From Caenispirillum bisanense (GTDB taxonomy: Bacteria; Pseudomonadota; Alphaproteobacteria; Rhodospirillales; Rhodospirillaceae): DNA of 64,000 nucleotides. The position numbers and the translations under genes are program-made. The notes beneath the pieces were generated by a model. It made no database searches. It saw only the letters and a program-made list of their open reading frames with translations, and was not told where the DNA came from. How positions within the stretch are numbered: the stretch's first letter is position 1; each line of letters begins with the position of its first letter. Location: contig NZ_OCNJ01000016.1 in assembly GCF_900230255.1 (NCBI RefSeq), positions 1 through 64,000 of the forward strand. The letters are read 5' to 3'. Below, piece after piece: positions 53,567-63,543 of the stretch.

Positions 53567-54628
53567 ATGTCGCAGTCCCCGCCGCCCGTGCCCACACCGG
53601 CCGCCGCACCCGCCGATGCCGCCGCCGGGGCGCCGCCGGCGGGGGCCATTCCCGCCGCCACGGCGACCGCCGGGCCGTGGCTCATGCATGTGCCGGTGCC
53701 GCTGTTCGCCGTGGTGATGGGCGTCACCGGCCTCGGCATCGCGTGGCGCAAGGCGGCCCATGTGCTGCATGCGCCCGCCGCCGTCGGCGAGGGCATCCTG
53801 GCGCTCGCCGGGGTGCTGTTCGTCGCCATCGCCGCCCTCTACGCCGCCAAGGCGCTGCGCTTCCCCAAGGCGGTGGCGCACGAGTTCGGCCACCCGGTAC
53901 GGGCCAACTTCTTCCCCGCCGTCTCCATCGGCATGCTGCTGCTGTCCATCGCCGCCCTGCCCCATGCCCACGGCCTGGCGGTGGCGCTGTGGGGGCTCGG
54001 CGCGGCGATCCACCTGACGCTGACCGTGACCCTGCTGAAGCGGTGGATCCTGCGCGACGTGGAGCTGGTGCATTCCAACCCGGCGTGGTTCATCCCCATC
54101 GTCGGCAACATCATCGTGCCGCTGACCGGCATGCAGCTGGGGCAGGTCGAGGTGTCGTGGTTCTTCTTCTCGGTCGGCCTCGTGTTCTGGCTGGTGCTGC
54201 TGACGGTGATGATCTACCGCATCATCTTCCACGCGCCGCTGCCGGTGAAGCTGCTGCCGACGCTGTTCATCCTGCTGGCGCCGCCGTCGGTCGGGTATCT
54301 GTCGTACATGGGCCTGGCGGGCGGCGAGGCGGCGGCGCTGGACGGTTTCGCGCGGGTGCTGGTCTACATCGCCCTGTTCAAGGCGCTGCTGCTGCTCGCC
54401 ATGGCGCCGACCTTCCTGAAGGTGCCCTTCGCGGTGTCGTGGTGGGCCTTCACCTTCCCCTCGGCGGCCCTGGCGGCGGCGACCATCGATTACGCCGCGC
54501 GCACGGGATCGCCGGTGCTGGCGGCCGTGGCCTGGGCGTTGCTGGCGGCGGCGACGGCCATCATCGCCACCGTCTTCGTGCGCACCCTGCGGGCGCTGGT
54601 GGGCGGGCACCTGTTCGTGCCGGAGTGA
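53567..54628 (+). CDS. SLAC1/TehA (TDT) family channel or transporter
   Basis: A 353-residue membrane protein with ten hydrophobic segments after a Pro/Ala-rich N-terminus. The start of the core (W-L-M-H-V-P-V-P-L-F-A-V-V-M-G-V-T-G-L), W-F-I-P-I-V-G-N-I-I-V-P and A-P-P-S-V-G-Y fit the TDT family of SLAC1-like anion channels and TehA. The substrate, an anion, dicarboxylate or resistance-related, is not known. GGAG lies 7 bases before the ATG at 53567. Confidence 0.85.
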   Translation: MSQSPPPVPTPAAAPADAAAGAPPAGAIPAATATAGPWLMHVPVPLFAVVMGVTGLGIAWRKAAHVLHAPAAVGEGILALAGVLFVAIAALYAAKALRFPKAVAHEFGHPVRANFFPAVSIGMLLLSIAALPHAHGLAVALWGLGAAIHLTLTVTLLKRWILRDVELVHSNPAWFIPIVGNIIVPLTGMQLGQVEVSWFFFSVGLVFWLVLLTVMIYRIIFHAPLPVKLLPTLFILLAPPSVGYLSYMGLAGGEAAALDGFARVLVYIALFKALLLLAMAPTFLKVPFAVSWWAFTFPSAALAAATIDYAARTGSPVLAAVAWALLAAATAIIATVFVRTLRALVGGHLFVPE

Positions 54629-54669
54629 CGGCGCCCCTCCCCTTCCGAACGGCCAGGGGGAGCCCTTTC

Positions 54670-54685
54670 CTGTTGCACTGCAGCG
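54670..54685 (+). promoter_or_regulatory. Second TGC-rich palindrome, PhaR-like
   Basis: CTGTTGCACTGCAGCG shares the core TTG-CACTGCA with the site before the phasin gene at 18796. It lies about 55 bp before the Pat-like gene. If both sites are bound by PhaR, acyl-CoA use and PHB storage would be tied together. Confidence 0.45.
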
Positions 54686-54738
54686 TGAAGAGACTAGGCT
54701 GACCCCCGAGAGCCATGCGCATGATGACGAGGGGGATC

Positions 54739-57450
54739 ATGAGCGTCCGCAACCTGCCCAGCCTGTTCAAGCCGCAGTCCGTCGCCGTGATCGGGGCGTC
54801 CAACACGCCCGACACCGTCGGCAACATCGTCATGCGCAACCTGCTGGCCGGCGGCTTCGCCGGGCCGATCATGCCGGTCACGCGCTCCGCCCAGGCGGTG
54901 CAGGGCGTGCTCGCCTACCCCGACGTCGCCAGCCTGCCGCTGACGCCGGAACTGGCCGTGGTGGTCATTCCCGCCGCCGAGGTGCCGGCGGTGGTCGACG
55001 ACCTGGGCAAGCGCGGCACCCGCGCCGTGGTCATCGGCTCTGCCGGACTGTCCAAGGCGGAAAACGCCGACGGCCGCACCCTGATGACGGCGGTGGACGA
55101 GATCGCGCGCAAGTACGGCATGCGCATCCTCGGCCCCAACAGCATGGGCCTGATGGTGCCCGGCGCCGGGCTCAACGCCAGCTCGCTGCACCTGCCGGCG
55201 CGCAAGGGGCGGCTCGCCTTCGTGTCGCAGTCGGGCGCGCTGTGCGCCTCGGTGCTCGACTGGGCGCACACGCGCGGCATCGGCTTCTCGCACTTTCTGT
55301 CCATCGGCGAGGCGGTGAACACCGACTTCGGCGACATCCTGGATTTCCTCGGCAGCGATCCGCAGACGGCGGCCATCCTGCTCTACATCCAGTCGGTGAA
55401 GGACAAGCGCAGCTTCCTGTCGGCCGCCCGCGCCGCCGCCCGCAACAAGCCGGTGCTCGCCATCAAGGCCGGCCGCCACGAAGCGGTGAGCCACGCCGTC
55501 GCCAGCCACACCGGCGCGCTCGCCGGCTCCGACCACGTCTACGACGCCGTGTTCCGCCGCGCCGGCATGCTGCGGGTGTACGACTTCGAGGAACTGTTCG
55601 CCGCCGTCGAGACCCTCGGCCGCTCGCGCAAGCTGAAGGGTGACCGGCTCGCCATCGTCACCAACGGCGGCGGCGTCGGCATCATGGCGACCGACGACCT
55701 CATCGGCCTGGACGGGCGCCTCGCCACCCTGACCGAGGACACCATCGCCAAGCTGGATGCCGTGCTGCCGGGCATCTGGTCGCGCACCAACCCCATCGAC
55801 CTCATCGGCGACGCGCCGCCCGACCGCTATCTGGAAGCGCTGAAAATCCTGCACGCCGCCAAGGAAGTGGACGCCGTGCTGGTGATGCACGTGCCGGTCG
55901 CCATGGTGGACGCCACGGCCGTGGCCGAAGCGGTGATCGCCTTCGCCAAGGAAAAGCGCACCGCCCACATCACCACCTGCTGGGTCGGCGACGAGAAGGT
56001 GCGCGAGGCCCGCCGCCTGTTCGCCGAAGCCGCCGTGCCGACGCTCGACACACCCGACAAGGCGGTGCGCGCCTTCATGCACACGGTGGAATACAAGCGC
56101 AACCAGGAACTCCTGATGGAGACGCCGGCCTCCGTCGCCACCGACTTCATGCCGGCGACGGTGACCGCGCGCATGATCATCGAGGACGTGCTGAAGCGCG
56201 GCGACACCCTGCTGTCGGAGCCGGAGGCCAAGGCGGTGCTGGCGGCCTACGGCATCCCGACGGTCGAGACCCACATCGCCAAGACCCCCGACGAGGTGTT
56301 CCGCCAGGCCGAGCGCCTGGGGCATGCCGTCGCCATCAAGATCATCTCGCCCGACATCGCCCACAAGTCCGACGTCGGCGGCGTGGTGCTCGACCTCGCC
56401 ACGCCGGACGAGGCGCGTCAGGCCGCCGCCGCCATGGCGGAACGCTTGCGCCGCACCTTCCCGGAAGCGCGCATCGACGGCTTCTCGGTGCAGACCATGG
56501 CGCGCCGGCCGGGCGCGCACGAGCTGATCGTCGGCATGTCCACCGATCCGGTGTTCGGCCCCGTCGTGCTGTTCGGCCAGGGCGGCATCGCGGTGGAAGT
56601 GATCGGCGACCGCGCCGTCGGCCTGCCGCCGCTCAACACCACGCTGGCGAAGGAGCTGATCGGCCGCACCCGCGTCTCGCGCCTGCTGGAAGGCTACCGC
56701 GGCCGCCCGCCGGCGGACCTGGAAAGCATCAGCCGCACGCTCATCCAGGTGGCGCAGCTGGCGACGGACATCCCGGAAATCGTCGAGCTGGACATCAACC
56801 CGCTGTTCGCCGACGCCACCGGCGTGCTCGCCATCGACGCCCGCATGCGGGTGGAGCGCACCACCCAGTCCGGCCCCGACCGCCTCGCCATCCGGCCCTA
56901 CCCCAAGGACCTGGAGGAGGTGTTCACCATGCGCAACGGCCGCCCCGTGCTGCTGCGCCCCATCCGGCCCGAGGACGAGCCCAACCACCACGCCTTCGTC
57001 GCCGCCCTGACGCCCGAGGACATCCGCTTCCGCTTCTTCGGCCTGGTGCAGGAACTGCCGCACAGCCAGATGGCGCGGCTGACGCAGATCGACTACGACC
57101 GCGAGATGGCCTTCGTCGGCGTCGCCACCACCGAGACGGGCGACGACGAGACGCTGGGCGTGGTGCGCACCGTCACCGACCCCGACAACGAGACGGCGGA
57201 ATTCTCCATCGTCGTGCGCTCCAACCTGAAGGGCTCCGGCCTCGGCGTGCGCATGATGGAAAAGATGATCGAGTACTGCCGCGGCCGCGGCACCCGCTAC
57301 ATGGTCGGGCAGGTGCTGAAGGAAAACCACCGCATGCTCGCCTTCGTCGAGCACCTGGGCTTCAAGCGCACCGCCACCATCGACATCGACATCGTGGAAG
57401 TGACGCTCGACCTGCAGAACACGCCAGTGGCGGCCCCCTTCACCGGCTGA
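54739..57450 (+). CDS. Acyl-CoA synthetase (NDP-forming)/GNAT fusion, Pat-like
   Basis: A 903-residue protein in the order of Pat/YfiQ lysine acetyltransferases: CoA-binding Rossmann part (V-A-V-I-G-A-S-N), succinyl-CoA-ligase-like part, ATP-grasp region (about 460-690), and a C-terminal GNAT domain from about residue 735 (L-L-R-P-I-R-P-E-D-E, then G-S-G-L-G-V-R-M-M). A histidine in A-S-H257-T-G-A-L-A-G falls where NDP-forming acetyl-CoA synthetases have their phosphorylated His, which true Pat proteins tend to lose, so ligase activity may be retained. The ATG at 54739 follows GAGGGGG at a short spacing of 3; ATGs at 54715-54724 are possible. Confidence 0.87.
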   Translation: MSVRNLPSLFKPQSVAVIGASNTPDTVGNIVMRNLLAGGFAGPIMPVTRSAQAVQGVLAYPDVASLPLTPELAVVVIPAAEVPAVVDDLGKRGTRAVVIGSAGLSKAENADGRTLMTAVDEIARKYGMRILGPNSMGLMVPGAGLNASSLHLPARKGRLAFVSQSGALCASVLDWAHTRGIGFSHFLSIGEAVNTDFGDILDFLGSDPQTAAILLYIQSVKDKRSFLSAARAAARNKPVLAIKAGRHEAVSHAVASHTGALAGSDHVYDAVFRRAGMLRVYDFEELFAAVETLGRSRKLKGDRLAIVTNGGGVGIMATDDLIGLDGRLATLTEDTIAKLDAVLPGIWSRTNPIDLIGDAPPDRYLEALKILHAAKEVDAVLVMHVPVAMVDATAVAEAVIAFAKEKRTAHITTCWVGDEKVREARRLFAEAAVPTLDTPDKAVRAFMHTVEYKRNQELLMETPASVATDFMPATVTARMIIEDVLKRGDTLLSEPEAKAVLAAYGIPTVETHIAKTPDEVFRQAERLGHAVAIKIISPDIAHKSDVGGVVLDLATPDEARQAAAAMAERLRRTFPEARIDGFSVQTMARRPGAHELIVGMSTDPVFGPVVLFGQGGIAVEVIGDRAVGLPPLNTTLAKELIGRTRVSRLLEGYRGRPPADLESISRTLIQVAQLATDIPEIVELDINPLFADATGVLAIDARMRVERTTQSGPDRLAIRPYPKDLEEVFTMRNGRPVLLRPIRPEDEPNHHAFVAALTPEDIRFRFFGLVQELPHSQMARLTQIDYDREMAFVGVATTETGDDETLGVVRTVTDPDNETAEFSIVVRSNLKGSGLGVRMMEKMIEYCRGRGTRYMVGQVLKENHRMLAFVEHLGFKRTATIDIDIVEVTLDLQNTPVAAPFTG

Positions 57451-58504
57451 CCGGCGGCAGCGGGCAGACGGCGAGCGTCGGCGCCACCACCGAGCCGAGC
57501 ACCAGCAGGCCGTCGGCCGCCTCCACCGCCGTGGCGGCGCTGACGGTCTCGCCGGCGGGATCGCCGAAGACGGTGGCGGGCTGCCCGCTCGGCGGCGCAA
57601 TGCCGACGGCGGCGCTGGCGACGCGGCCGTCGCCGTGCAGGTGTTTCAGCGCCAGGAACAGGACGAAAGGCTCCGGCAGCACGGCGGCGAGCAGGCGGCC
57701 GCCCTCCTCGTCCAGGTTCAGGTTGTCGGGCTGGCCCGGCAGGGGGATCTCGCCGGCCGGGCTCAGGGTGCCGGAAAGCGCGCCGTCGAACACCAGGATA
57801 CGCTCCGCCCGCATCTCGGACACGTAGAGCCGGTCGCCGTCGCGGGTGATGCCGTTGGCGAAATAGAGCCCGTCGCGCGCCACCGTCGCCTCGCCGCCCG
57901 CATCGGGCGCCGGCAGGCGGTGGATGGCGGCGCGCTTCGCCCCCGTCACCAGTTCCCAGGCGGTGCCGAGCCCGGTCTCGGCGGCGTGGTCCTGGGTGAC
58001 GTAGACGCCGCCCGACCCGTCGGGCACCACGTCGTTGGCGTTGCGGACCCGGCCGTAGGCGCCCGCTTCCGTCAGGCTGCCGTCGGCGCCGACGGTGAAG
58101 CGGTGGATCGTGGCGCCGCCCTGCCCGTCCGCGCCGCGATGGTCGACCACCGCCAGCTCGCGGCGCGCCACGTCCAGGCCGATGCCGTGGGGCTGCCGCA
58201 CGTCGGCGGCCGGCGTCAGCGGCAGATCGGTGCCGGTGGCGGTGCGCAAGGTGTCGATGGCGACGGAATAGACGCCGGGTCGGCCGTCGCGCCCGCGCGG
58301 ATCGGCGGAGACGAAGAGGTGGCGCGACACCGGGTCCCACACCAGATCCTCCGGCCCGCGCACGAGGTCGGCGCCGGCTTTCAGGGTGAAGGTGCGGCAG
58401 CCGTTTCTCGTCTCCTCCGGCCACGCGCCGGAACAGCCGCCGACGGACAGCACGAGGCAGAGCGCCGCCAACCGGCGGCCCGACGGAAACGCGATGGCGG
58501 CCAT
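57440..58504 (-). CDS. SMP-30/paraoxonase-like beta-propeller lipoprotein
   Basis: A 354-residue lipoprotein: signal peptide with lipobox V-G-G-C (about residue 24), then a six-bladed propeller pattern with G-P-E-D-L-V-W-D, Q-P-H-G-I-G-L-D, N-A-N-D-V-V-P and D-N-L-N-L-D-E, which resemble the metal-binding loops of SMP-30/arylesterase/paraoxonase proteins. Probably a periplasmic lactonase or esterase; substrate unknown. The 3' end overlaps the convergent Pat-like gene by 11 bp. Confidence 0.78.
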   Translation of the reverse strand: MAAIAFPSGRRLAALCLVLSVGGCSGAWPEETRNGCRTFTLKAGADLVRGPEDLVWDPVSRHLFVSADPRGRDGRPGVYSVAIDTLRTATGTDLPLTPAADVRQPHGIGLDVARRELAVVDHRGADGQGGATIHRFTVGADGSLTEAGAYGRVRNANDVVPDGSGGVYVTQDHAAETGLGTAWELVTGAKRAAIHRLPAPDAGGEATVARDGLYFANGITRDGDRLYVSEMRAERILVFDGALSGTLSPAGEIPLPGQPDNLNLDEEGGRLLAAVLPEPFVLFLALKHLHGDGRVASAAVGIAPPSGQPATVFGDPAGETVSAATAVEAADGLLVLGSVVAPTLAVCPLPPVSR

Positions 58505-58555
58505 GGATTCCCCCTCCGATGCCGCCGCAACCTTACGGCGGCGGTTCGGAAACGG

Positions 58556-61500
58556 TCAACCGTGCGCCGCGACCGGCAGCACCGGCGCGCCGGCGGACTC
58601 CCGCTGGGCGGCGAGCAGCGCCCCCACCTGGTCGGCCGGCATGGGCTTGCCGAAGTAGTAGCCCTGCGCCACGTCGCAGCCCTCGGCCTTCAGGTAGGCG
58701 AAGGTCTCGACGTCCTCGACGCCCTCGGCGACCACCTCCAGGCCCAGGCTGTGGCCCAGGTTGATGGTGGCGCGGGCGATGACGGCGTCGTTCTTGTCGG
58801 TGGTCAGGTGGCGCACGAAGCTCTGATCCACCTTCAGCTTGTCCACCGGGAACTGCTTGAGGTAGCTGAGCGACGAATAGCCGGTGCCGAAGTCGTCGAT
58901 GGCGAGCTGGATGCCCAGGTCCGACAGGTCCGTCAGCAGCTCGATGGCGACGCGGGCGTCCTGCATGAGCATGCTTTCCGTCAGCTCCAGCTCCACCGTC
59001 GTCGGGTCGACGGCGTGGGCCGACAGAAGCTCGGTCACCCGCGCCACCAGCCCTTCCTGGCGGAACTGCACGGCGGAGATGTTCACCGCCATGGTGATGG
59101 TCGGCAGGCCGGCGTCCTGCCACGCCCGCGACTGGCGCAGCGCCTCGCTCAGCACCCAGTCGCCGATGGGCAGGATGAGGCCCGAGTCCTCGGCGATGGG
59201 GATGAAGCGGGCCGGCGAGATCATGCCCTGCTCGGGGTGCAGCCAGCGAAGCAACGCCTCGACGCCGATGATGGCCCCGGTGGCGACGCTGATCTGCGGC
59301 TGGTAGTAGAGCTGCAGTTCCTTGCGCTCGACGGCGCGGCGCAGGTCGCCCTCGATGCCGAGACGCACCTGGGCCTCGGCATTCATCTCGGAACTGAAGA
59401 AGTAGTAGGACGCCGTTTCCGAGCGGATGGCCCGGTACATGGCCATGTCGGCGTTCTTGATGAGGTGGTCGGGGTCGTCGCCGTCCTGCGGGTAGATGGC
59501 GATGCCGACGTTGGCGCCCAGGTGGATGGCGTGGCCGTCCATCTCCACCGTCGCGCCGACGGCGTCCACCACCTTCTTGGCGAGCACGGCGGCGGCCTCG
59601 GCGTTCTGCAGGTCGGCCTGGATGATGGCGAACTCGTCGCCGCCGATGCGGGCCACCGTGTCGGCGTCCTCGGCGACGGCCTGGATGCGCTCCGCCATGA
59701 GGCCGAGCAGCTTGTCGCCGGCGGCATGGCCGAGGGTGTCGTTGATGCGGCTGAAGCGGTCGAGGTCGACGAACATCACCGCCAGCGCCTTGTGCACGCG
59801 CCGGGCATGGCCGACGGCCTGGTGCAGGCGGTCGCGGAACAGCACGCGGTTGGGCAGGCGCGTCAGCGTGTCGTAGTTGGCGAGGTAGCGGATGCGCTCC
59901 TCCGCCCGCTTGCGCTCGGTGACGTCCTCGTGCACCGCGACGAAGTGGGTGACGGCGCCCTTCTCGTCGGTGATGGGGGCGATGGTCTGGTCGACGGTGT
60001 AGAGGGTGGCGTCCTTGCGGCGCTCCACCATCTCGCCGCGCCACACGCGCCCCTGGGTCACCGTCTCCCACAGGGTGCGGTAGGCGTCCTTGCTCTGGAT
60101 GCCCGACTTGAGCACCGCGGGCGTCTGGCCGATGACGTCCTGCGGCTCGTAGCCCGACAGGCGCGTGAAGGCCTCGTTCACCCAGAGGATGCGGCCGTCG
60201 ACGTCGGTGATGAAGATGGCGTTGGCCGCCGCCGCCATGGCGGTGCCCTGCAGGCGCAGGCGTTCCTGGTCGCGCACGATCTGGAAGGCGGAGCCGAGGC
60301 GGGCGCCGGCACGCTCGATGCGGGCGGTGTCGGGGCGGGCGAGGTGCTGCGCCGTACCGGCCAGCACCACCACGCCCACCACCTCGCCCTGCGCGTGCAG
60401 CGGCACGGCATGAATGGCCTCCAGGCCGATCTTCATGGCGGCGCGCACGCAGGGGCCGGGCTCGCCCTTCAGCTCGGCGATGACGAGCTGCTGCGCGACG
60501 CCTGATCGCACCGCCTGGGCGGCCGGACAGATTTCCGTCATCGGCTGGTCCCAGCGGATGGCGGCGGCGTCGAAGGAGACTTCAGGCGCCTTGCTGCCGG
60601 CGGCGCCACGCAGGCGGACGGTGCCGTTCAGTTCCTTGGTGCCGATCCACACCAGCTGCAGCGAGCCGGCCTCGGCCAGCCGTTCGGAGGCATGCTGCGC
60701 CACGTCGTCCAGCGAGGCGCCGCGGAAGGCGCGCTGGTCGAGTTCCAGCAGCAGGTCGTCCAGCTGGTCGCTCATGAGCGCTTCGGAAATGTCGCGCACC
60801 ACCGCCACGTAATGGGTGCCGCTGGCGTCGAACATGGTGGCGACGCGCAGGTCGACGGTGATGAGGCTGCCGTCGCCCCGGCGTGCGGCCACCTGCACCG
60901 ATGCCTCGCCGTCGGGCCCGGCGCCGCGGCGCAGGCGGGCCGCGATCTCGGCGATGAGGCCGCCGCGGCCGCCGCCGGGGCGCTCGCCGGGCAGCAGGCG
61001 CTCGGCCGGGGCGCCGATGGCGGCGGCGGCGGGAATGCCGAAGATGCGCTCGGCGGCGGCGCTGAAGTCGGTCACCGTGCCGCCGCCGTCGACGCCGACG
61101 ATGCCGTCGGCGACGGTGTCGAGCACGGCACGCACGTGTTCCGCCTGCCCCTCCGCCAGGCGCTCGGCCTCGATGGCGGCCTCGCGGGCGGCGGCCAGTT
61201 CGCGCGCCTGGCGGCGCTGCACCAGCACGATGAAGCCGACGGCGACCGCCATGGTGATGCCCTGGGCGGTGAGGAACCCGAAGGACGCCAGGATCTCGTC
61301 ACGGCCGAGGAAGGGATAACCCAGGGTATGCACCGCCCACAGCAGGAACAGGCCGGCGATGTAGGTGTAGTTGTCCACCTGCTCGGCGCGGCGGCGCCAG
61401 AAGGCCCAGGCGGTCAGCACCATGACCACGGCCATGAAGGCGTAGTGCGGCAGCGTCGCCCACAGGAACGACATCTCGAGCAGCGCGGCGGCCAGCGCCC

Positions 61501-61816
61501 AGGCGAAGGACAGGCCGAACAGCCCGACGAACACCACCGGCCGCCCGGCATTGCCGAGGAAGCGCCAGGTGCCCGCCAGCAGCAACACCGCCGTCAGCGC
61601 CTGCAGCACTTCCGACAGGAACAGCGCCCAGGGCTCGGCGGTCAGCGGGTCGTTGGCGATGACCATGAGGTGCAGGGCGTTGGCGACGAACGAGGCCGCC
61701 CAGGCGCGCAGGCCGCGTGCCGCACCCGGCAGGCGCGCGAGATAGGCCAGTGCCGACGCCAGCACCAGCGACCCCAGCACGGCCCCGACCACCGCCGCAG
61801 ACAGCGAAAACGCCAT
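58556..61816 (-). CDS. Membrane PAS-GAF-PAS-GGDEF-EAL cyclic-di-GMP enzyme
   Basis: A 1086-residue protein. About 1-205: seven hydrophobic segments. About 228-345: PAS with H-Y-V-A-V-V-R-D. About 355-510: GAF. About 515-635: PAS with H-F-V-A-V-H-E-D. About 640-810: GGDEF domain with intact G-G-D-E-F. About 815-1070: EAL domain with intact E-A-L-L-R-W and D-D-F-G-T-G-Y-S-S-L. Both active sites look complete, so it could make or break c-di-GMP, with the sensors setting the balance. The start is ATG 61816; a GTG directly before is possible. Confidence 0.92.
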   Translation of the reverse strand: MAFSLSAAVVGAVLGSLVLASALAYLARLPGAARGLRAWAASFVANALHLMVIANDPLTAEPWALFLSEVLQALTAVLLLAGTWRFLGNAGRPVVFVGLFGLSFAWALAAALLEMSFLWATLPHYAFMAVVMVLTAWAFWRRRAEQVDNYTYIAGLFLLWAVHTLGYPFLGRDEILASFGFLTAQGITMAVAVGFIVLVQRRQARELAAAREAAIEAERLAEGQAEHVRAVLDTVADGIVGVDGGGTVTDFSAAAERIFGIPAAAAIGAPAERLLPGERPGGGRGGLIAEIAARLRRGAGPDGEASVQVAARRGDGSLITVDLRVATMFDASGTHYVAVVRDISEALMSDQLDDLLLELDQRAFRGASLDDVAQHASERLAEAGSLQLVWIGTKELNGTVRLRGAAGSKAPEVSFDAAAIRWDQPMTEICPAAQAVRSGVAQQLVIAELKGEPGPCVRAAMKIGLEAIHAVPLHAQGEVVGVVVLAGTAQHLARPDTARIERAGARLGSAFQIVRDQERLRLQGTAMAAAANAIFITDVDGRILWVNEAFTRLSGYEPQDVIGQTPAVLKSGIQSKDAYRTLWETVTQGRVWRGEMVERRKDATLYTVDQTIAPITDEKGAVTHFVAVHEDVTERKRAEERIRYLANYDTLTRLPNRVLFRDRLHQAVGHARRVHKALAVMFVDLDRFSRINDTLGHAAGDKLLGLMAERIQAVAEDADTVARIGGDEFAIIQADLQNAEAAAVLAKKVVDAVGATVEMDGHAIHLGANVGIAIYPQDGDDPDHLIKNADMAMYRAIRSETASYYFFSSEMNAEAQVRLGIEGDLRRAVERKELQLYYQPQISVATGAIIGVEALLRWLHPEQGMISPARFIPIAEDSGLILPIGDWVLSEALRQSRAWQDAGLPTITMAVNISAVQFRQEGLVARVTELLSAHAVDPTTVELELTESMLMQDARVAIELLTDLSDLGIQLAIDDFGTGYSSLSYLKQFPVDKLKVDQSFVRHLTTDKNDAVIARATINLGHSLGLEVVAEGVEDVETFAYLKAEGCDVAQGYYFGKPMPADQVGALLAAQRESAGAPVLPVAAHG

Positions 61817-62024
61817 CACCTTCCCACCCTAACCTCAGTCTCATGGACCGGATCGCCCCCGCCGGCCTCCTCCCACAGTCGCAGGAGCTTTCCATCCGAA
61901 GGCAGTATCACCTTACCACGTATGACACAACTGCGAAGCACGGCAGCCGGCGCCGCCCCTGCGTCCCGTCGCGGCGACCGCCGTCGCCCCATGCGTTCGA
62001 ACGGGGCTTCCCACCACCATCTGC

Positions 62025-62053
62025 TTTACGCATTGTCGCCATTAGGATATAGA
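62025..62053 (+). promoter_or_regulatory. Promoter of the second TolC-family gene
   Basis: TTTACG (62025-62030) and TATAGA (62048-62053) are 17 bp apart. Transcription would start near 62060, which makes the GTG at 62095 the better start than the one at 62065. Confidence 0.5.
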
Positions 62054-62094
62054 AGGCTCAGCGCGTGCCACTTTCGTTTCTGGGGGGACTACCG

Positions 62095-63462
62095 GTGCAG
62101 CGTACCTCTTTTGCCGTCTACTTCGGCATGGCGATCTGCTTCGCGAGTGCGCCTGCCGGTGCTGCCTCGCTGGTGGAGGAGCTGCGCCTCCTGGTTGATA
62201 CGAACCCGCAGGTCCAGGCCGGCCACAAGAACGTGCTGGCGGCGACGGAGGGGGTCGACGAAGCCTTCGGCGATTATCTGCCGAACCTCGACCTGCGCGC
62301 CGACTACGGTTACGGCTACAACGACCTGCGCGCCCGCCGCACCGGCCAGGGCCAGCCGGGCGGCCAGCCGACCGACGCCTTCGAGGGCAGCCGCGAATCC
62401 GCCACCCTCACCCTGACCCAGAAGCTGTGGGACGGCGGCGCGCGCGAAGCCACCTACGAGACCGCCAAGCTGCAGCGCGACGCCGCCGGCACGTCGCTGG
62501 AAGCCACCCGCCAGCAGGTCATGCTGGAAGGCATCGCGACCTACATGAACGTGCTGCGCCAGGTGCGCCTGCTGGAGCTGTCGCGCCAGAACGAAGCCAA
62601 CATCATGACCCAGCTGAGCCTGGAGAACGAGCGCGTCGAGCGCGGCTCCGGCATCGCGGTGGACGTGCTGCAGGCCAAGTCGCGCCTGCAGGTCGCCAAG
62701 GAGCGCCGGGTCGCCGTCGAAGGCGCCCTCAAGGAAGCCCAGGCGCGCTACATGCAGATCTTCGGCAATGCCGCCGACGTCGGCTCCATGGCGCGCCCGC
62801 GCCCGCCGCTCGACGCCCTGCCGCAGAGCCTGGACGAAGCGATCGAGATCGCCCAGCGCGACAACCCGGCCGTCGAGTCCGGCGCCAAGCAGATCGCCAT
62901 CGCCAACGAGCGCCGCAACGTCGCCGAGGCCGGCTATTACCCCCGCTTCGACTTCGAACTGTCGGGCAATTACGAGAACGACGTCGACGGCGTCGAGGGC
63001 GTGCGCCGCGACGTCACCGCGCTGCTGCGCGCCAACTGGAACATCTTCAACGGCTTCGCCACCCGCGCCGCCGTCGCCCGCACGGCCTTCGAGCACGCCG
63101 CGGCGCAGGAGAGCCAGTCGCACACCCGCCGCCGCGTGACCGAACAGACCCGCGTCGCCTGGGAAGCGCTCGACACCGCCCGCCAGCGCGTCGCGCTGCT
63201 GCAGAACGCGGTGAACATCGCCGAGGAAGTCTATTCCGCCCGTCAGCGCCTGCGCGAGGCCGGCAAGGACACCGCCCTGAACGTGCTGGACGCCGAGAAC
63301 GAGACCTTCACGGCGCGCATCAACTACGTCTCCGCCCTGTTCGACGCGCAGATCGCCAGCTATCAGGTGCTCGCCGCCATGGGCAAGCTGTCGCTGGAGG
63401 TCATCGAGGCCTACGGCACCACGGCCGGTAACGAGGCCGCGCCGGTGCTGGCGAAGCAGTAA
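62095..63462 (+). CDS. TolC-family outer-membrane protein, second copy
   Basis: A 455-residue outer-membrane factor with a signal peptide (V-Y-F-G-M-A-I-C-F-A-S-A-P-A-G-A-A) and the TolC helix repeats. It opens V-E-E-L-R-L-L-V-D-T-N-P-Q-V, and contains W-D-G-G-A-R-E and W-N-I-F-N-G-F, the loop motifs of type I secretion outer-membrane proteins. It resembles the LapE/TolC type more than the gene at 48701. The GTG at 62095 was chosen because GGGGGG lies 7 bases upstream. No inner-membrane partner is in the window. Confidence 0.88.
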   Translation: MQRTSFAVYFGMAICFASAPAGAASLVEELRLLVDTNPQVQAGHKNVLAATEGVDEAFGDYLPNLDLRADYGYGYNDLRARRTGQGQPGGQPTDAFEGSRESATLTLTQKLWDGGAREATYETAKLQRDAAGTSLEATRQQVMLEGIATYMNVLRQVRLLELSRQNEANIMTQLSLENERVERGSGIAVDVLQAKSRLQVAKERRVAVEGALKEAQARYMQIFGNAADVGSMARPRPPLDALPQSLDEAIEIAQRDNPAVESGAKQIAIANERRNVAEAGYYPRFDFELSGNYENDVDGVEGVRRDVTALLRANWNIFNGFATRAAVARTAFEHAAAQESQSHTRRRVTEQTRVAWEALDTARQRVALLQNAVNIAEEVYSARQRLREAGKDTALNVLDAENETFTARINYVSALFDAQIASYQVLAAMGKLSLEVIEAYGTTAGNEAAPVLAKQ

Positions 63463-63486
63463 GCCGCCCCTCGGGCACACATACGA

Positions 63487-63526
63487 AAAGGCCCCGCCGG
63501 AGCGCTCCGGCGGGGCCTTTCCTTTT
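63487..63526. terminator. Bidirectional terminator
   Basis: The arms around AGCGCT (63501-63506) are perfectly complementary from 63487 to 63520 and end in AAA and TTT. Further Ts follow to 63526 (CCTTTT). It serves the TolC-family gene rightward and the cyclase gene leftward. Confidence 0.93.
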
Positions 63527-63543
63527 GCCGCTGGGCGGCGGCC

